Below, piece after piece: positions 1 through 6,512 of a DNA stretch of 7,665 nt. Below the pieces are notes generated by a model. That model was not told the DNA's origin. It did no database searches and was given only the letters and a program-made list of their open reading frames with translations. Position 1 is the stretch's first letter; each line of letters starts with the position of its first letter. The stretch comes from Sphingomonadaceae bacterium (GTDB taxonomy: Bacteria > Pseudomonadota > Alphaproteobacteria > Sphingomonadales > Sphingomonadaceae): positions 1-7,665 of the forward strand of contig JAGREF010000040.1 in the NCBI GenBank assembly GCA_020446665.1, read 5' to 3'. The translations under genes and the position numbers were made by a program.

Positions 1-21
1 TAATATATATTATCATTCCAA

Positions 22-27
22 TATAAT
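22..27 (+). promoter_or_regulatory. Candidate -10 element of the mazG promoter
   Basis: The hexamer TATAAT is a perfect match to the housekeeping -10 consensus and lies in an AT-rich stretch just before mazG. A start point about 7 bases downstream would fall near position 34, only about three bases before the mazG ATG. The matching -35 box would lie at or beyond the left edge of the window, so it cannot be inspected. The same stretch holds an ATTCC-N9-GGAAT inverted repeat (15-33) that encloses the hexamer and could be an operator or chance. No regulator is identifiable. Confidence 0.45.
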
Positions 28-36
28 CGGAATATC

Positions 37-798
37 ATGTCTGACCAGATCACCCGCCTCCTCCAGATCATGGCCACTTTGCGCGACCCGCAGCGTGGCT
101 GCGAGTGGGATCGTGCGCAGGGCTTCAGCACGATCTCGCCCTATACGCTGGAAGAAGCTTATGAAGTGGCTGACGCGATTGAACGCGAAGCCTGGGATGA
201 ACTGCGCGAGGAACTTGGCGATTTGTTGCTGCAGGTCGTGTTCCATGCGCGCATGGCCGAAGAAGCCGGACTGTTTGCCTTTGCCGACGTGGCGCGTTCC
301 ATTTCTGAAAAGATGGAACGCCGCCATCCACATATCTTTGGCGACGAAGGCGGCTCGATGGGTGAAACCCGCTGGGAAGCTCTGAAGGATCAGGAACGCA
401 GCGCCAAAGGCTACACCAGCGCGATGGATGGCGTAGCCCGCGCTCTGCCAGCCTTGCTACGCGCCGAGAAGCTGCAAAAGCGCGCTGCGCGGGACGGTTT
501 CGACTGGCCCGATACGCAAGGCCCGGCCGAGAAGCTGGCCGAGGAGGCTGCCGAACTTGCTGAGGCCGATGATGCCCATCGTCTGGAAGAAGCAGGAGAC
601 CTGCTCTTCGCCGCTGTGAACGTCGTTCGCGCCTATGGGATCGCCCCTGAAGACGCATTGCGGGCGGCCAATGCAAAGTTTGAACGCCGTTTCCGTGCGA
701 TGGAAGCCATTCATGGTGACCGGCTGAAAGGCCTGACACTCGATCAGCAGGAAGCGCTGTGGCAGCAAGTCAAGCAATCAGAAACGGATAAAGGCTGA
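37..798 (+). CDS. mazG: MazG nucleoside triphosphate pyrophosphohydrolase
   Basis: MazG hydrolyses (d)NTPs to the monophosphate and pyrophosphate in the cytoplasm. It cleans the nucleotide pool and in some bacteria lowers ppGpp. The 253-residue length is close to the roughly 260-residue two-domain family form. Both all-helical repeats carry the metal-binding EExxE...ExxD signature: E39-E40-E43 with E59-D62 in the N-terminal domain, and E169-E170-E173 with E185-D188 in the C-terminal domain. The C-terminal domain also has K166 and N195; from family knowledge this is the main catalytic half. The ATG at 37 is chosen because the frame is closed by TAA at 1-3 and has no ATG, GTG or TTG between. 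There is no good Shine-Dalgarno, only a GGAA four bases before the ATG, while a perfect -10 box sits immediately upstream. The gene converges on hflX with three bases between the stop codons. It looks intact and has codon use like its neighbours. Confidence 0.96.
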   Translation: MSDQITRLLQIMATLRDPQRGCEWDRAQGFSTISPYTLEEAYEVADAIEREAWDELREELGDLLLQVVFHARMAEEAGLFAFADVARSISEKMERRHPHIFGDEGGSMGETRWEALKDQERSAKGYTSAMDGVARALPALLRAEKLQKRAARDGFDWPDTQGPAEKLAEEAAELAEADDAHRLEEAGDLLFAAVNVVRAYGIAPEDALRAANAKFERRFRAMEAIHGDRLKGLTLDQQEALWQQVKQSETDKG

Positions 799-803
799 GC
801 CTT
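791..803. other. Short hairpin at the convergent mazG and hflX stop codons
   Basis: AAGGC-TGA-GCCTT forms a perfect 5-bp inverted repeat with a 3-base loop. The loop is the mazG stop codon, and the right arm covers the first bases of the hflX stop on the other strand. It is the only inverted repeat I see at this convergent junction. It is short and lacks a T-tract on either side, so it is at best a weak bidirectional terminator; chance is a real alternative. Confidence 0.25.
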
Positions 804-2112
804 ACAGCGTTTCGAATTGCCCCAATTCTTTCGGATTAAGCCGGACAATCAGCCTGCGCAGCGGGCCATCAGGCCCCTCGCCTGCATCACCATCTTCCAG
901 CACATCGCCATGCGCATGGAGCCATGCAATCCGCCTGCCATCGCTGACCGGGAGCAGGAATTCCTGCGTTCGCGCCTTTTGCGTCAGCATTTGCCCAAGC
1001 CGTTCGAGCAAGCTTTCCACGCCCTGCCCTGTCACTGCAGAGATAGCGGCAACCATCTCGTCATTATCAGCGAGTGGCCGGATTTCCTCAGCGCGCTCTT
1101 CATCGAGCAGATCCCACTTGTTCCACACTTCCAGGATCGGGATGGGCCCTTCGCCCCCTTCCCTCTCGCCATGTTCAACTACCCCGAGATCGGCGAGCAC
1201 TTCCAGCACCTGTGTCTTCTGCGCGGCGCTGGCAGGATTGGCGATATCGCGCACATGCAGGATGATGTCTGCGCCGGTCACTTCCTCCAGCGTCGCCCGG
1301 AATGCCGCAACCAGCTGGGTCGGGAGGTCGGAAATAAAGCCCACCGTATCGGAAAGGATCGCCTTCTCGACACCCGGCAGCGAAATCGCGCGCATGGTCG
1401 GGTCCAGCGTGGCGAAGAGCAAATCTTCCGCCATGACGTCACTTCCCGTCAAGCGATTGAAAAGAGTGCTCTTTCCCGCATTGGTATAACCCACCAGCGC
1501 AATCACGGGCCAGGGTGCCCTTCCCCGCCTTTCGCGGTGCAGGGTGCGGGTCTTGCGCACTTGCTCCAGCTCCTTGCGCAGCCGCCCCATGCGCTGCCGG
1601 ATCATGCGGCGGTCAGCCTCAATCTGCGTTTCGCCGGGGCCGCCGAGGAAGCCGAAACCGCCGCGTTGCCGCTCCAGATGGGTCCAGCTGCGCACAAGGC
1701 GGCTCTGCTGGTAATCAAGATGCGCCAGCTCGACCTGCAGGCGCCCTTCCGCCGTGGCAGCACGTTCACCGAAAATCTCAAGGATCAGCCCGGTCCGGTC
1801 GATGACCTTGCGACCAAGCTTCTCTTCGAGATTGCGTTGCTGGATGGCAGAGAGAGCGCCATCGACTACAACCAGCTCCGCCTCGTGCAGAGTGCATTGC
1901 GTGGCGATGTTTTCAACCTGCCCTGCCCCAAACAGCAGGTTCGGCTTCACATCGCGCACGGGCAGGATGAAGCTTTCCACCACTTCGATGCCGATGGCCA
2001 AAGCCAGCCCGCAGGCTTCCTCCAGCCGCGAATCTGCATCCAGATCGTGGCGCTGCCCTCTGATATCCGGGCATATGACAAGGGCCCGCGCACCGCGCGA
2101 GACCTCGCCCAT
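802..2112 (-). CDS. hflX: GTPase HflX, ribosome-associated
   Basis: HflX is a translational GTPase of the Obg-HflX superfamily. In studied bacteria it binds the 50S subunit and splits stalled or hibernating 70S ribosomes under heat or other stress. From the ATG the protein has 436 residues, a typical length. An N-terminal HflX domain (about residues 8-120) includes the FGAGQVE stretch. A charged helical linker follows with the family signature GPGETQIEADRR (about 158-169). The G domain has G1 GYTNAGKST (208-216), G3 DTVGF (255-259), G4 NKWD (331-334) and G5 SA (358-359). A C-terminal domain of about 65 residues closes the protein. An in-frame TTG lies one codon upstream at 2115. I prefer the ATG at 2112, 17 bases after the hfq stop. 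No clear Shine-Dalgarno precedes either codon, so translation is probably coupled to hfq. It is probably cotranscribed with hfq. Confidence 0.96.
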   Translation of the reverse strand: MGEVSRGARALVICPDIRGQRHDLDADSRLEEACGLALAIGIEVVESFILPVRDVKPNLLFGAGQVENIATQCTLHEAELVVVDGALSAIQQRNLEEKLGRKVIDRTGLILEIFGERAATAEGRLQVELAHLDYQQSRLVRSWTHLERQRGGFGFLGGPGETQIEADRRMIRQRMGRLRKELEQVRKTRTLHRERRGRAPWPVIALVGYTNAGKSTLFNRLTGSDVMAEDLLFATLDPTMRAISLPGVEKAILSDTVGFISDLPTQLVAAFRATLEEVTGADIILHVRDIANPASAAQKTQVLEVLADLGVVEHGEREGGEGPIPILEVWNKWDLLDEERAEEIRPLADNDEMVAAISAVTGQGVESLLERLGQMLTQKARTQEFLLPVSDGRRIAWLHAHGDVLEDGDAGEGPDGPLRRLIVRLNPKELGQFETL

Positions 2113-2129
2113 CAAATCATCATCGAAGC

Positions 2130-2678
2130 TCAGTCGTCCTCGCCTTCCCAGTCATCGCTCAGGTCAACGGCCGTAGCGGGCTGGATTGTCGATACCGCAT
2201 GCTTGTAGGCGAGCTGGACATAGCCTTCGCGTTCCAGCAGCATGCAAAAAAGGTCATAGGATGCGATCTGGCCCTGCAGCATCACGCCGTTCACCAGGAA
2301 CATCGTCACCTGCACTTCCGCTTCGCGCACGCGGGAGAGAAACACATCCTGCAGCAGGCGCTGCTTCTTGCTGCCATCCGCGCTGGCGAATTGCGACGCA
2401 TCGATCGGCTGACCCGGCATGATGGTGGATACCGCATGCTTGTAGACCAGCTGCGATTGCCCGTCGCGGCGCAGCAGGATGGAAAAATTGTCGAACCAGG
2501 TGACAATCCCCTGCAGCTTCACGCCCTTTACCAGGAACATGGTCACAGGCGTCTTGTTCTTACGCAGCAGGTTCAGGAAAGCGTCCTGAAGATTAGGGGC
2601 CTTGCTGCCCACAGCAGATGGCGGAGGCGGGTCCTTCTGAGGGACCGGGCGGGCGCTTAGAGTGCGTCCAGAGGACAT
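2130..2678 (-). CDS. hfq: RNA chaperone Hfq with two tandem Hfq/Sm domains
   Basis: Hfq binds small RNAs and mRNAs, promotes their pairing, and normally acts as a homohexameric ring of about 70-100-residue subunits. This protein has 182 residues with two complete Hfq folds. Domain 1 spans about residues 29-90, with the Sm1 stretch around VKGVKLQG (50-57) and YKH at 79-81. Domain 2 spans about 108-169, with VNGVMLQG (129-136) and YKH at 158-160. Equivalent residues are exactly 79 apart. Domain 1 is canonical: Q31, D32 and K54 match E. coli Q8, D9 and K31, and R39, K40 and K42 match the basic rim. Domain 2 keeps Q110 and D111 but has E119 and E121 at two rim positions and M133 at the Lys31 position. 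It ends in the acidic tail [12 protein letters not shown] 28-residue N-terminal tail contains PPPP. The ATG at 2678 is supported by AAGGAG (2686-2691) seven bases upstream. hflX follows closely; ntrX lies 150 bp upstream. Confidence 0.96.
   Translation of the reverse strand: MSSGRTLSARPVPQKDPPPPSAVGSKAPNLQDAFLNLLRKNKTPVTMFLVKGVKLQGIVTWFDNFSILLRRDGQSQLVYKHAVSTIMPGQPIDASQFASADGSKKQRLLQDVFLSRVREAEVQVTMFLVNGVMLQGQIASYDLFCMLLEREGYVQLAYKHAVSTIQPATAVDLSDDWEGEDD
2172..2594 (-). repeat. Intragenic tandem duplication of the Hfq domain
   Basis: The two Hfq-domain coding segments, about 2409-2594 (domain 1) and 2172-2357 (domain 2), are homologous and in register with a period of 237 bp (79 codons). The clearest DNA identity is an 18-bp exact match at 2428-2445 and 2191-2208, coding for the YKHAV core. 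The rest has diverged but stays alignable without gaps at the protein level. A linker of about 17 residues ([15 protein letters not shown] and flanks) separates the copies. This shows an internal duplication and fusion within one reading frame; it is not a mobile or satellite repeat. Confidence 0.9.
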
Positions 2679-2704
2679 TTCATGTCTCCTTGTTGTTGGC
2701 GGCC

Positions 2705-2734
2705 ATTATTACGGTCCGCGATCTGGATGGTCAG
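2705..2734 (-). promoter_or_regulatory. Candidate hfq promoter
   Basis: Read on the minus strand, CTGACC (2729-2734, four of six matches to TTGACA) is separated by 18 bases from AATAAT (2705-2710, five of six matches to TATAAT). Transcription would begin near 2697, giving a leader of about 19 bases that contains the AAGGAG ribosome binding site. The 150-bp gap between ntrX and hfq has no gene and no convincing terminator. hfq could therefore be read both from this promoter and from ntrYX transcripts. This rests on sequence matching alone. Confidence 0.4.
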
Positions 2735-2828
2735 GGTCTCCCCTCCCAACCGGCTTATTCACACCGGATAATTACCGCACCGCGTCAAATGGGCAATCCA
2801 TTTTCTGCTGAAACGTTCCGCCGTGTGA

Positions 2829-4214
2829 TCACTCGTCGTCCTTTTCCCCCTTGCGATCAGCCATGCCAAGCAGCTTCAGCTTGCGGTGCAAGGCAGAGCG
2901 TTCCATCCCGATAAAGGTCGCAGTCTTGGAGATATTGCCGGAAAAACGCCGGATCTGGACGCTGAGATATTCGCGTTCGAAGCTCTCACGCGCTTCACGC
3001 AAAGGCGCGCCCATCAACGTTGTCATGCCGGTATTGCCACCCAGCTTGCCCCCCGTCACTTCGTCCGGGAGCATATCGGGTTCCACCACATCGAGCCGGT
3101 CGCGCGGGGCGAGGATCACCGTCCGTTCCACCACATTGCGCAACTGGCGGACATTGCCCGGCCAGTCATAGGCCTGCAGCGCAGCCATCGCGTCTTCAGA
3201 GACATCGGGCGGGGTAATCCCCTGCTCCATCGCATAACGGGTGAAGAAATGCTCCGTCAGCGCGGGAATATCGTCGCGCCGCTCTGCCAGCGAGGGGATG
3301 GAAACCGGCACGACATTAAGCCGGTAAAACAAGTCTTCGCGGAAGCGTTTCTCTTCCATTTCCTGTTCAAGGTCACGCGAGGTAGAGGAGACGACCCGTA
3401 CATCCACACCAATCTGCCGGTTACCGCCCACGCGGACGAAGCTCTGTTCTGTCAGCACCCGCAGGATACGCGCCTGGGTAGAAAGCGGCATGTCCGCCAC
3501 TTCATCGAGATAGAGCGTGCCGCCATCAGCCATTTCCAGCAGGCCGGGCCGAACCAGCTTGCCACTCGCCTCTTCGCCAAACAGCTCCTGCTCGAACCGT
3601 TCCGGGGTAATCCGGGCGGAATTGACGATCACGAAGGCACTATCGGCCCGCGGGCTCCAGCTATGAAGCAGGCGCGCGGCGACTTCCTTACCCGCGCCTG
3701 CCGGGCCGCTGATCAGCACCCGGCTGCCGGTATTGGCAACCCGCTTGAGCGTCGCGCGCACACCGTTAATTGCAGAGCTATTGCCGGTGAATTCCTCGCC
3801 CCGGCTGAACCCTTGCCGCAATTGGGTATTCTCACGCCGCAAACGTTCGGTTTCCGTAGCGCGCTGGACCAGCAGCAGGAGCTTTTCCGCTTCAAAGGGC
3901 TTTTCGATAAAGTCCATCGCCCCGCGGCTGACAGCCGCGACGGCCGTGTCGATATTGCCATGGCCGGAGAAGATGATGACGGGCAATTCCGGTTCGCGCT
4001 GCTTGATCGCATCCAGCACTTCCAGCCCGTCCATCGGGCTGCCATGCAGCCACACATCCAGCAGGACCAGGCTCGGGCGACGTTCGTCAATCGCGGCCAG
4101 CGCCGAAATGCTGCCATCAGCCGTGCGGCATTCATAGCCTTCATCACTGAGCACACCGGCGACCAGTTCGCGGATGTCACGCTCATCATCGACAATCAGG
4201 ATGTCTAGCGCCAT
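2829..4214 (-). CDS. ntrX: Response regulator NtrX
   Basis: NtrX is the response regulator paired with NtrY. In alphaproteobacteria it affects nitrogen metabolism, redox and respiratory genes, and the cell envelope. The 461-residue protein has a receiver domain (about 1-120: acidic pocket D9-D10, phospho-acceptor D53, S83, K105). An AAA+ domain follows (about 142-370) with Walker A GPAGAGKE (170-177), Walker B TLYLDE (233-238), a REDLFYRLN segment (292-300) and the sensor-2 motif WPGNVRQLRN (351-360). A Fis-type helix-turn-helix lies at about 426-451. The sigma54-contacting GAFTGA loop is absent: after LFGEE (211-215) the chain continues ASGKLVRPG. From family knowledge such NtrX proteins act without the usual sigma54 activation. 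The ATG at 4214 has GAGGTG (4220-4225) five bases upstream. ntrY ends 46 bases upstream, and the two genes are surely one operon. Confidence 0.95.
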   Translation of the reverse strand: MALDILIVDDERDIRELVAGVLSDEGYECRTADGSISALAAIDERRPSLVLLDVWLHGSPMDGLEVLDAIKQREPELPVIIFSGHGNIDTAVAAVSRGAMDFIEKPFEAEKLLLLVQRATETERLRRENTQLRQGFSRGEEFTGNSSAINGVRATLKRVANTGSRVLISGPAGAGKEVAARLLHSWSPRADSAFVIVNSARITPERFEQELFGEEASGKLVRPGLLEMADGGTLYLDEVADMPLSTQARILRVLTEQSFVRVGGNRQIGVDVRVVSSTSRDLEQEMEEKRFREDLFYRLNVVPVSIPSLAERRDDIPALTEHFFTRYAMEQGITPPDVSEDAMAALQAYDWPGNVRQLRNVVERTVILAPRDRLDVVEPDMLPDEVTGGKLGGNTGMTTLMGAPLREARESFEREYLSVQIRRFSGNISKTATFIGMERSALHRKLKLLGMADRKGEKDDE

Positions 4215-4260
4215 TGCGCCACCTCACATTTTTTATAAGCAGGCATTGGTTCAAAACAGG

Positions 4261-6474
4261 TCATGCGTGGCCTTGCTCCGGAGATATCCGGGGATCTCGC
4301 GCAAAGCGCATGGTAACCCGGCTGCCTCCATTGGAGCCGGTCGAAAATGTGATGTCGCCGCCATGTTCCTCGACAATCTTGTTGACGATAGCGAGGCCGA
4401 GGCCAGTCCCTTTTTCGCGTGTCGTCACATAGGGTTCGATGATGCTTTCGCGGTCTTGCGGCAAGCCGATGCCATTATCCTCAACGGCTATGGTGATCAT
4501 GTCCCCCTCGCGCGAGAGCTCGACAGCAATGGCCCCGCGATAGTCAGGCTCGGCATTCTTCGCCTTAGCCTCTACCGCTTCAAATGCATTCTTGAGGATG
4601 TTGGTCATCGCCTGCCCTAGCTGGTGCCGGTCGCAAGCGATCCGTACTTCTTCGCCAGCCAGATTCTTGAAGCGATAATTGACTTCGCTATGTGCCACTT
4701 CCTGCAGGAACATGGCCTGCCGAACAATGTCGAGCGCATCTTCCTGGCGGAAATTCGGCTTGGGCAAACGGGCAAAACTGGAAAACTCATCGACCATCTT
4801 GCGCAGATCGCCGACCTGCCGGACGATGGTGCTGGTCAGTTCATCAAACAGCTCGCCATCTTTCTCGATCTGCGTCCGGTATCGACGCTTGAGCCGCTCC
4901 GTCGCCAATTGAATTGGCGTGAGCGGGTTCTTGATTTCATGCGCAATGCGCCGTGCCACGTCGGACCAGGCCGCCTGCCGCTGATCCAGAAGCTGGCGGG
5001 TAATATCCTCGAAGGTAATCACGCTGCCTTCGGAGGCTTGCGCAACTTGCACCGCCAAAGTCAGGAGCTCGCCGCCCTTGCTCGCGCTGACAACCCCGGA
5101 TTGCAGCCCGGCCTCCACCAACACGCCGATCTGCGGGGCAAAGTCCTGAATGTCTTTGCCGACCGGCGATTTCTCATCGCCTGAAAGCAGCAATTCATGC
5201 GCCCGGCTGTTCATCAGCAACACACGCCCCTGATGATCGAGCGAAATAATCCCGGCAGTGATCGATTCCAGCACCGCCTCGATAAAGGTACGCCGCTCGT
5301 CCAGTTCCTGATTGGCGCCCACCAGCGCATCGGTCTGCTTTTCCAACTGAGCGGTCATGCGGTTGAACGCGCGGTTGAGCATGCCGATCTCGTCCGCTCC
5401 GGTGCGGCCTTCTACCCGCAGGGAGAAATTGCCTGCGCCCACCTTGCGCGCGGCAGCGACAAGATCGGTCAAAGGCTCCACCTGCCGATCAGCAAATCGC
5501 AGCGCAAACCAGACAGCCAGCCCCACCAGACCAAGACTCACGACGAACAGGGCGAGGTTAAAGCGCAATTGCAGCGCACGTGCCCGGCCAGTGAGGACGT
5601 TATAGCCTTCCACAACCGCCTTGGCCCGTTCCCATTGGTTGAAAGGCAGGGAGTCGGAATTGCGGGCATTATAGAGATAGACACCGCTGTTCCGGTCAAT
5701 CGGGGCCAGCGCTTCAATGCGTGTGGCATCCCCATTCACAGCAACTGCTTCGCCAGCGTCCAATTTGGACAAGGCCGTTGCTGCGAATTTGGCGGGCTCA
5801 TTCCCTTCGCGAAGGTCGACAAAGGCCGCAGTGCGCAATTGGCCGTCCGGCAAAAGTTGCAGAATTGCAGATTCATTGAGTTCGCGGGCCTGCAACTGAT
5901 ACTGATAGACTTCCGGGAACTTCGCATCAGTCAGCGTCACACGCTCAAGGCTGAAACGCATATCGCTCGCCATCGCGATCGTCTCATTGGCCACCTGCAA
6001 CTGGTTCTGTTCGTAATAGCCGCGCGCCAGCTCATTGGCGTTGTCCATCAGGCTGCGCGAACTGCCGGAGAACCAGAAATCCACACCCGCCTGAAACAGA
6101 ATCCCGGCAAAAGCAGCCACCAGCAGCGTCGGAATGGCCGCCACCAGAGAGAAGAAGAACACCAGCCTGACATGCAGCCGCGCAGTGCTGCCAGCTGCCC
6201 GGCGGATCGCCAGCCTGCGCCCGAACAGCACCAGTAGTGCCATGGCGGGGATCAACGTCCCCAGCAGCAGCAATGCGACCTGGCTCGATGGCAAGAGCTG
6301 CCCGTTGGGCGGCGCGCTGGTAAAGGCGAGCCAGGTTGTCGCAATCATCGCGAGGAAGGCAATTGCGGCGACAATCTCTAGTACCAGAAACACATTCGCC
6401 CGGCGCGACGCGAGGATGAATCGCCGCCACCAGCGAGGCATTTGCTTCGGTTGGGAAGGAGCGGCAGCCGTCAT
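4261..6474 (-). CDS. ntrY: Sensor histidine kinase NtrY
   Basis: NtrY is the membrane kinase that phosphorylates NtrX. Numbered from the ATG at 6474, the 737-residue protein has three N-terminal membrane segments (about 28-52, 65-86 and 102-126). A sensor region of about 175 residues follows, probably periplasmic, then a fourth membrane segment (about 303-326), a HAMP linker (about 323-382) and a PAS domain (about 392-490). The kinase core has the H-box RIAHEIKNPLTP with phospho-acceptor H512. The N-box is NILKNAFEA (N625, N629), and the ATP-lid glycine motifs are DNGIG (666-670) and GTGLGLAI (689-696). The signal it senses cannot be read from the sequence. The start is uncertain: an in-frame TTG at 6504 would add ten residues, and neither start has a Shine-Dalgarno. 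I prefer the ATG because the extra residues (QHWRCNRAT) show no family feature. ntrC ends 69 bases upstream of the ATG. Confidence 0.95.
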   Translation of the reverse strand: MTAAAPSQPKQMPRWWRRFILASRRANVFLVLEIVAAIAFLAMIATTWLAFTSAPPNGQLLPSSQVALLLLGTLIPAMALLVLFGRRLAIRRAAGSTARLHVRLVFFFSLVAAIPTLLVAAFAGILFQAGVDFWFSGSSRSLMDNANELARGYYEQNQLQVANETIAMASDMRFSLERVTLTDAKFPEVYQYQLQARELNESAILQLLPDGQLRTAAFVDLREGNEPAKFAATALSKLDAGEAVAVNGDATRIEALAPIDRNSGVYLYNARNSDSLPFNQWERAKAVVEGYNVLTGRARALQLRFNLALFVVSLGLVGLAVWFALRFADRQVEPLTDLVAAARKVGAGNFSLRVEGRTGADEIGMLNRAFNRMTAQLEKQTDALVGANQELDERRTFIEAVLESITAGIISLDHQGRVLLMNSRAHELLLSGDEKSPVGKDIQDFAPQIGVLVEAGLQSGVVSASKGGELLTLAVQVAQASEGSVITFEDITRQLLDQRQAAWSDVARRIAHEIKNPLTPIQLATERLKRRYRTQIEKDGELFDELTSTIVRQVGDLRKMVDEFSSFARLPKPNFRQEDALDIVRQAMFLQEVAHSEVNYRFKNLAGEEVRIACDRHQLGQAMTNILKNAFEAVEAKAKNAEPDYRGAIAVELSREGDMITIAVEDNGIGLPQDRESIIEPYVTTREKGTGLGLAIVNKIVEEHGGDITFSTGSNGGSRVTMRFARDPRISPEQGHA

Positions 6475-6483
6475 CGTTGCGCG

Positions 6484-6512
6484 GTTACAACGCCAGTGTT
6501 GCAAAAATGCAA
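6484..6512 (-). promoter_or_regulatory. Possible weak ntrY promoter overlapping a small dyad
   Basis: On the minus strand, TTGCAT (6507-6512) lies 17 bases before TGTAAC (6484-6489). The -35 match is poor (three of six) and the -10 match is four of six. The TTGCA-N4-TGCAA inverted repeat (6499-6512) overlaps the -35 position and could be an operator. A start point near 6477 would leave almost no leader before the ntrY ATG, which would fit the missing ribosome binding site. This is suggestive only; ntrY may simply be read through from ntrC. Confidence 0.2.

Noticed and set aside
817..2208. Long plus-strand open frame of 463 codons opposite hflX
   Set aside because: Its composition is rich in His, Arg and Gln with no recognisable domain. 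It is exactly antisense to well-supported HflX and Hfq coding and is the usual shadow of biased codons.
2660..2683. ATG at 2681-2683 just upstream of the hfq start, opening an eight-codon frame
   Set aside because: It is out of frame with hfq and only two bases from the AAGGAG, too close for efficient initiation. The ATG at 2678 has normal spacing.
2748..2768. CCGG...CCGG inverted repeat between ntrX and hfq as a terminator
   Set aside because: Only four base pairs form, and no T-tract follows on the minus strand.
2794..2819. GGAAC on the minus strand upstream of hfq, as in general-stress (EcfG) promoters
   Set aside because: No CGTT-like -10 element occurs 16-17 bases downstream.
2886..4208. 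Long plus-strand open frame opposite ntrX
   Set aside because: It is a complete antisense shadow of NtrX, whose motifs are unmistakable. The antisense product shows no family motif.
4232..4237. TATAAA on the minus strand in the ntrY-ntrX gap as an internal ntrX promoter
   Set aside because: The expected start would fall inside the ntrX Shine-Dalgarno, and no acceptable -35 box lies 16-18 bases upstream. The TTGAAC nearby is only 11 bases away.
5197..6237. Long plus-strand open frame of 346 codons opposite ntrY
   Set aside because: It is an antisense shadow of the NtrY sensor, HAMP and PAS regions with low-information composition and no ribosome binding site.
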